The position numbers and the translations under genes were made by a program. From contig JAJRUG010000029.1 in assembly GCA_024277915.1 (NCBI GenBank), positions 1-55,518 on the forward strand: DNA of 55,518 bases. The letters run 5' to 3'. The DNA comes from Gammaproteobacteria bacterium (GTDB lineage Bacteria; Pseudomonadota; Gammaproteobacteria; Steroidobacterales; GCA-2729495). The notes beneath the pieces were generated by a model. The model saw nothing but the letters and a program-made list of their open reading frames with translations, was not told the DNA's origin and made no database searches. Below, in pieces: positions 55,406 through 55,518 of the stretch; the first letter of the stretch is position 1, and each line of letters starts with the position of its first letter.

Positions 55406-55498
55406 CCCGGCCTGCCCTGTCCGATCCCTTTTTGAAGGAAATAAAGCGGACCGCAGGGAGCCATTCCGTCAAAAAGGGATCGGACAGGGCAGGCCGGG
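55406..55498. repeat. Long-hairpin intergenic repeat, copy 2
   Basis: Perfect inverted repeat with arms 55406-55435 and 55469-55498 (30 pairs) around a 33-base loop (55436-55468). The loop has an inner GGAA/TTCC pairing and the same GCG-GAC-CGC hairpin as copy 1 at 2324-2410, in the same orientation. Compared with copy 1, the changed stem positions are changed on both arms. It lies upstream of the SRP RNA gene; what is on its other side is outside the window. 55289-55405 holds no gene I can support. Confidence 0.85.
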
Positions 55499-55518
55499 CT
55501 ATTGGCACCATGATTCAA

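Overview
The window reads as chromosomal DNA of a free-living, probably marine or sediment, gammaproteobacterium. The evidence is housekeeping synteny typical of that class: 4.5S RNA, dnaX, ybaB and recR in a row; orn next to rsgA; ppsA divergent from its regulator ppsR; a YgiM-like SH3 protein; a DUF1249 protein; and Prc. The wealth of secreted peptidases and a TonB receptor suggests a peptide- and amino-acid-scavenging lifestyle. The exact genus cannot be fixed from sequence alone. I see no prophage, insertion sequence, CRISPR array or tRNA.

Layout. 1-2308: the end of a lipid A phosphoethanolamine transferase overlapping an Omp85-like outer membrane protein gene. 2324-2410: a long-hairpin repeat that recurs at 55406-55498. 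2443-10682: a tightly packed ten-gene minus-strand operon. In transcription order it encodes a thermostable-hemolysin-family acyltransferase-like protein, an acyl-adenylate ligase, a heme-oxygenase-like diiron enzyme, an SDR, a TPR protein, a PmrA/QseB-type regulator and its kinase, a cupredoxin, an FTR1 iron permease and an outer-membrane barrel. A textbook PmrA-type box (CTTAAG-N5-CTTAAG) lies 10 bases upstream of a -10 element in front of it. 10929-12487: an LpxL-type acyltransferase followed by a decayed YafD-like gene. 12492-15785: a MoxR/CoxE-like pair and an alanine-glyoxylate-type aminotransferase. 15836-23120: a giant M1-M28-PDZ peptidase, a ChaN-PDZ protein and a TonB-dependent receptor. 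23428-31011: a complete five-enzyme histidine utilisation cluster (hutI divergent from hutF-hutC-hutU-hutH-hutG) with two palindromic operators. 31054-37147: FieF-like transporter, SYLF protein, secreted gluzincin, FHA coiled-coil protein and small membrane proteins. 37300-46233: Prc, a coiled-coil protein, a duplicated-domain secreted protein, a subtilase with an Asp/His tail, DUF1249 and PpsR. 46319-55253: PpsA, gene remnants, YgiM-like protein, Orn, RsgA, RecR, YbaB, DnaX and the SRP RNA.

How the parts may work together. The ten-gene operon encodes its own two-component system and carries a matching box, so it is probably autoregulated, perhaps by ferric iron or envelope stress as in PmrAB. 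It couples iron import to a putative fatty-acyl modifying pathway (activation by the ligase, oxidation by the diiron enzyme, reduction by the SDR, transfer by the hemolysin-family protein). Lipid A modification genes flank it on both sides. I consider this the best candidate for an undescribed system. The second candidate is the repeated hairpin: its two copies differ at several stem positions, and every stem change is compensated on the other arm.
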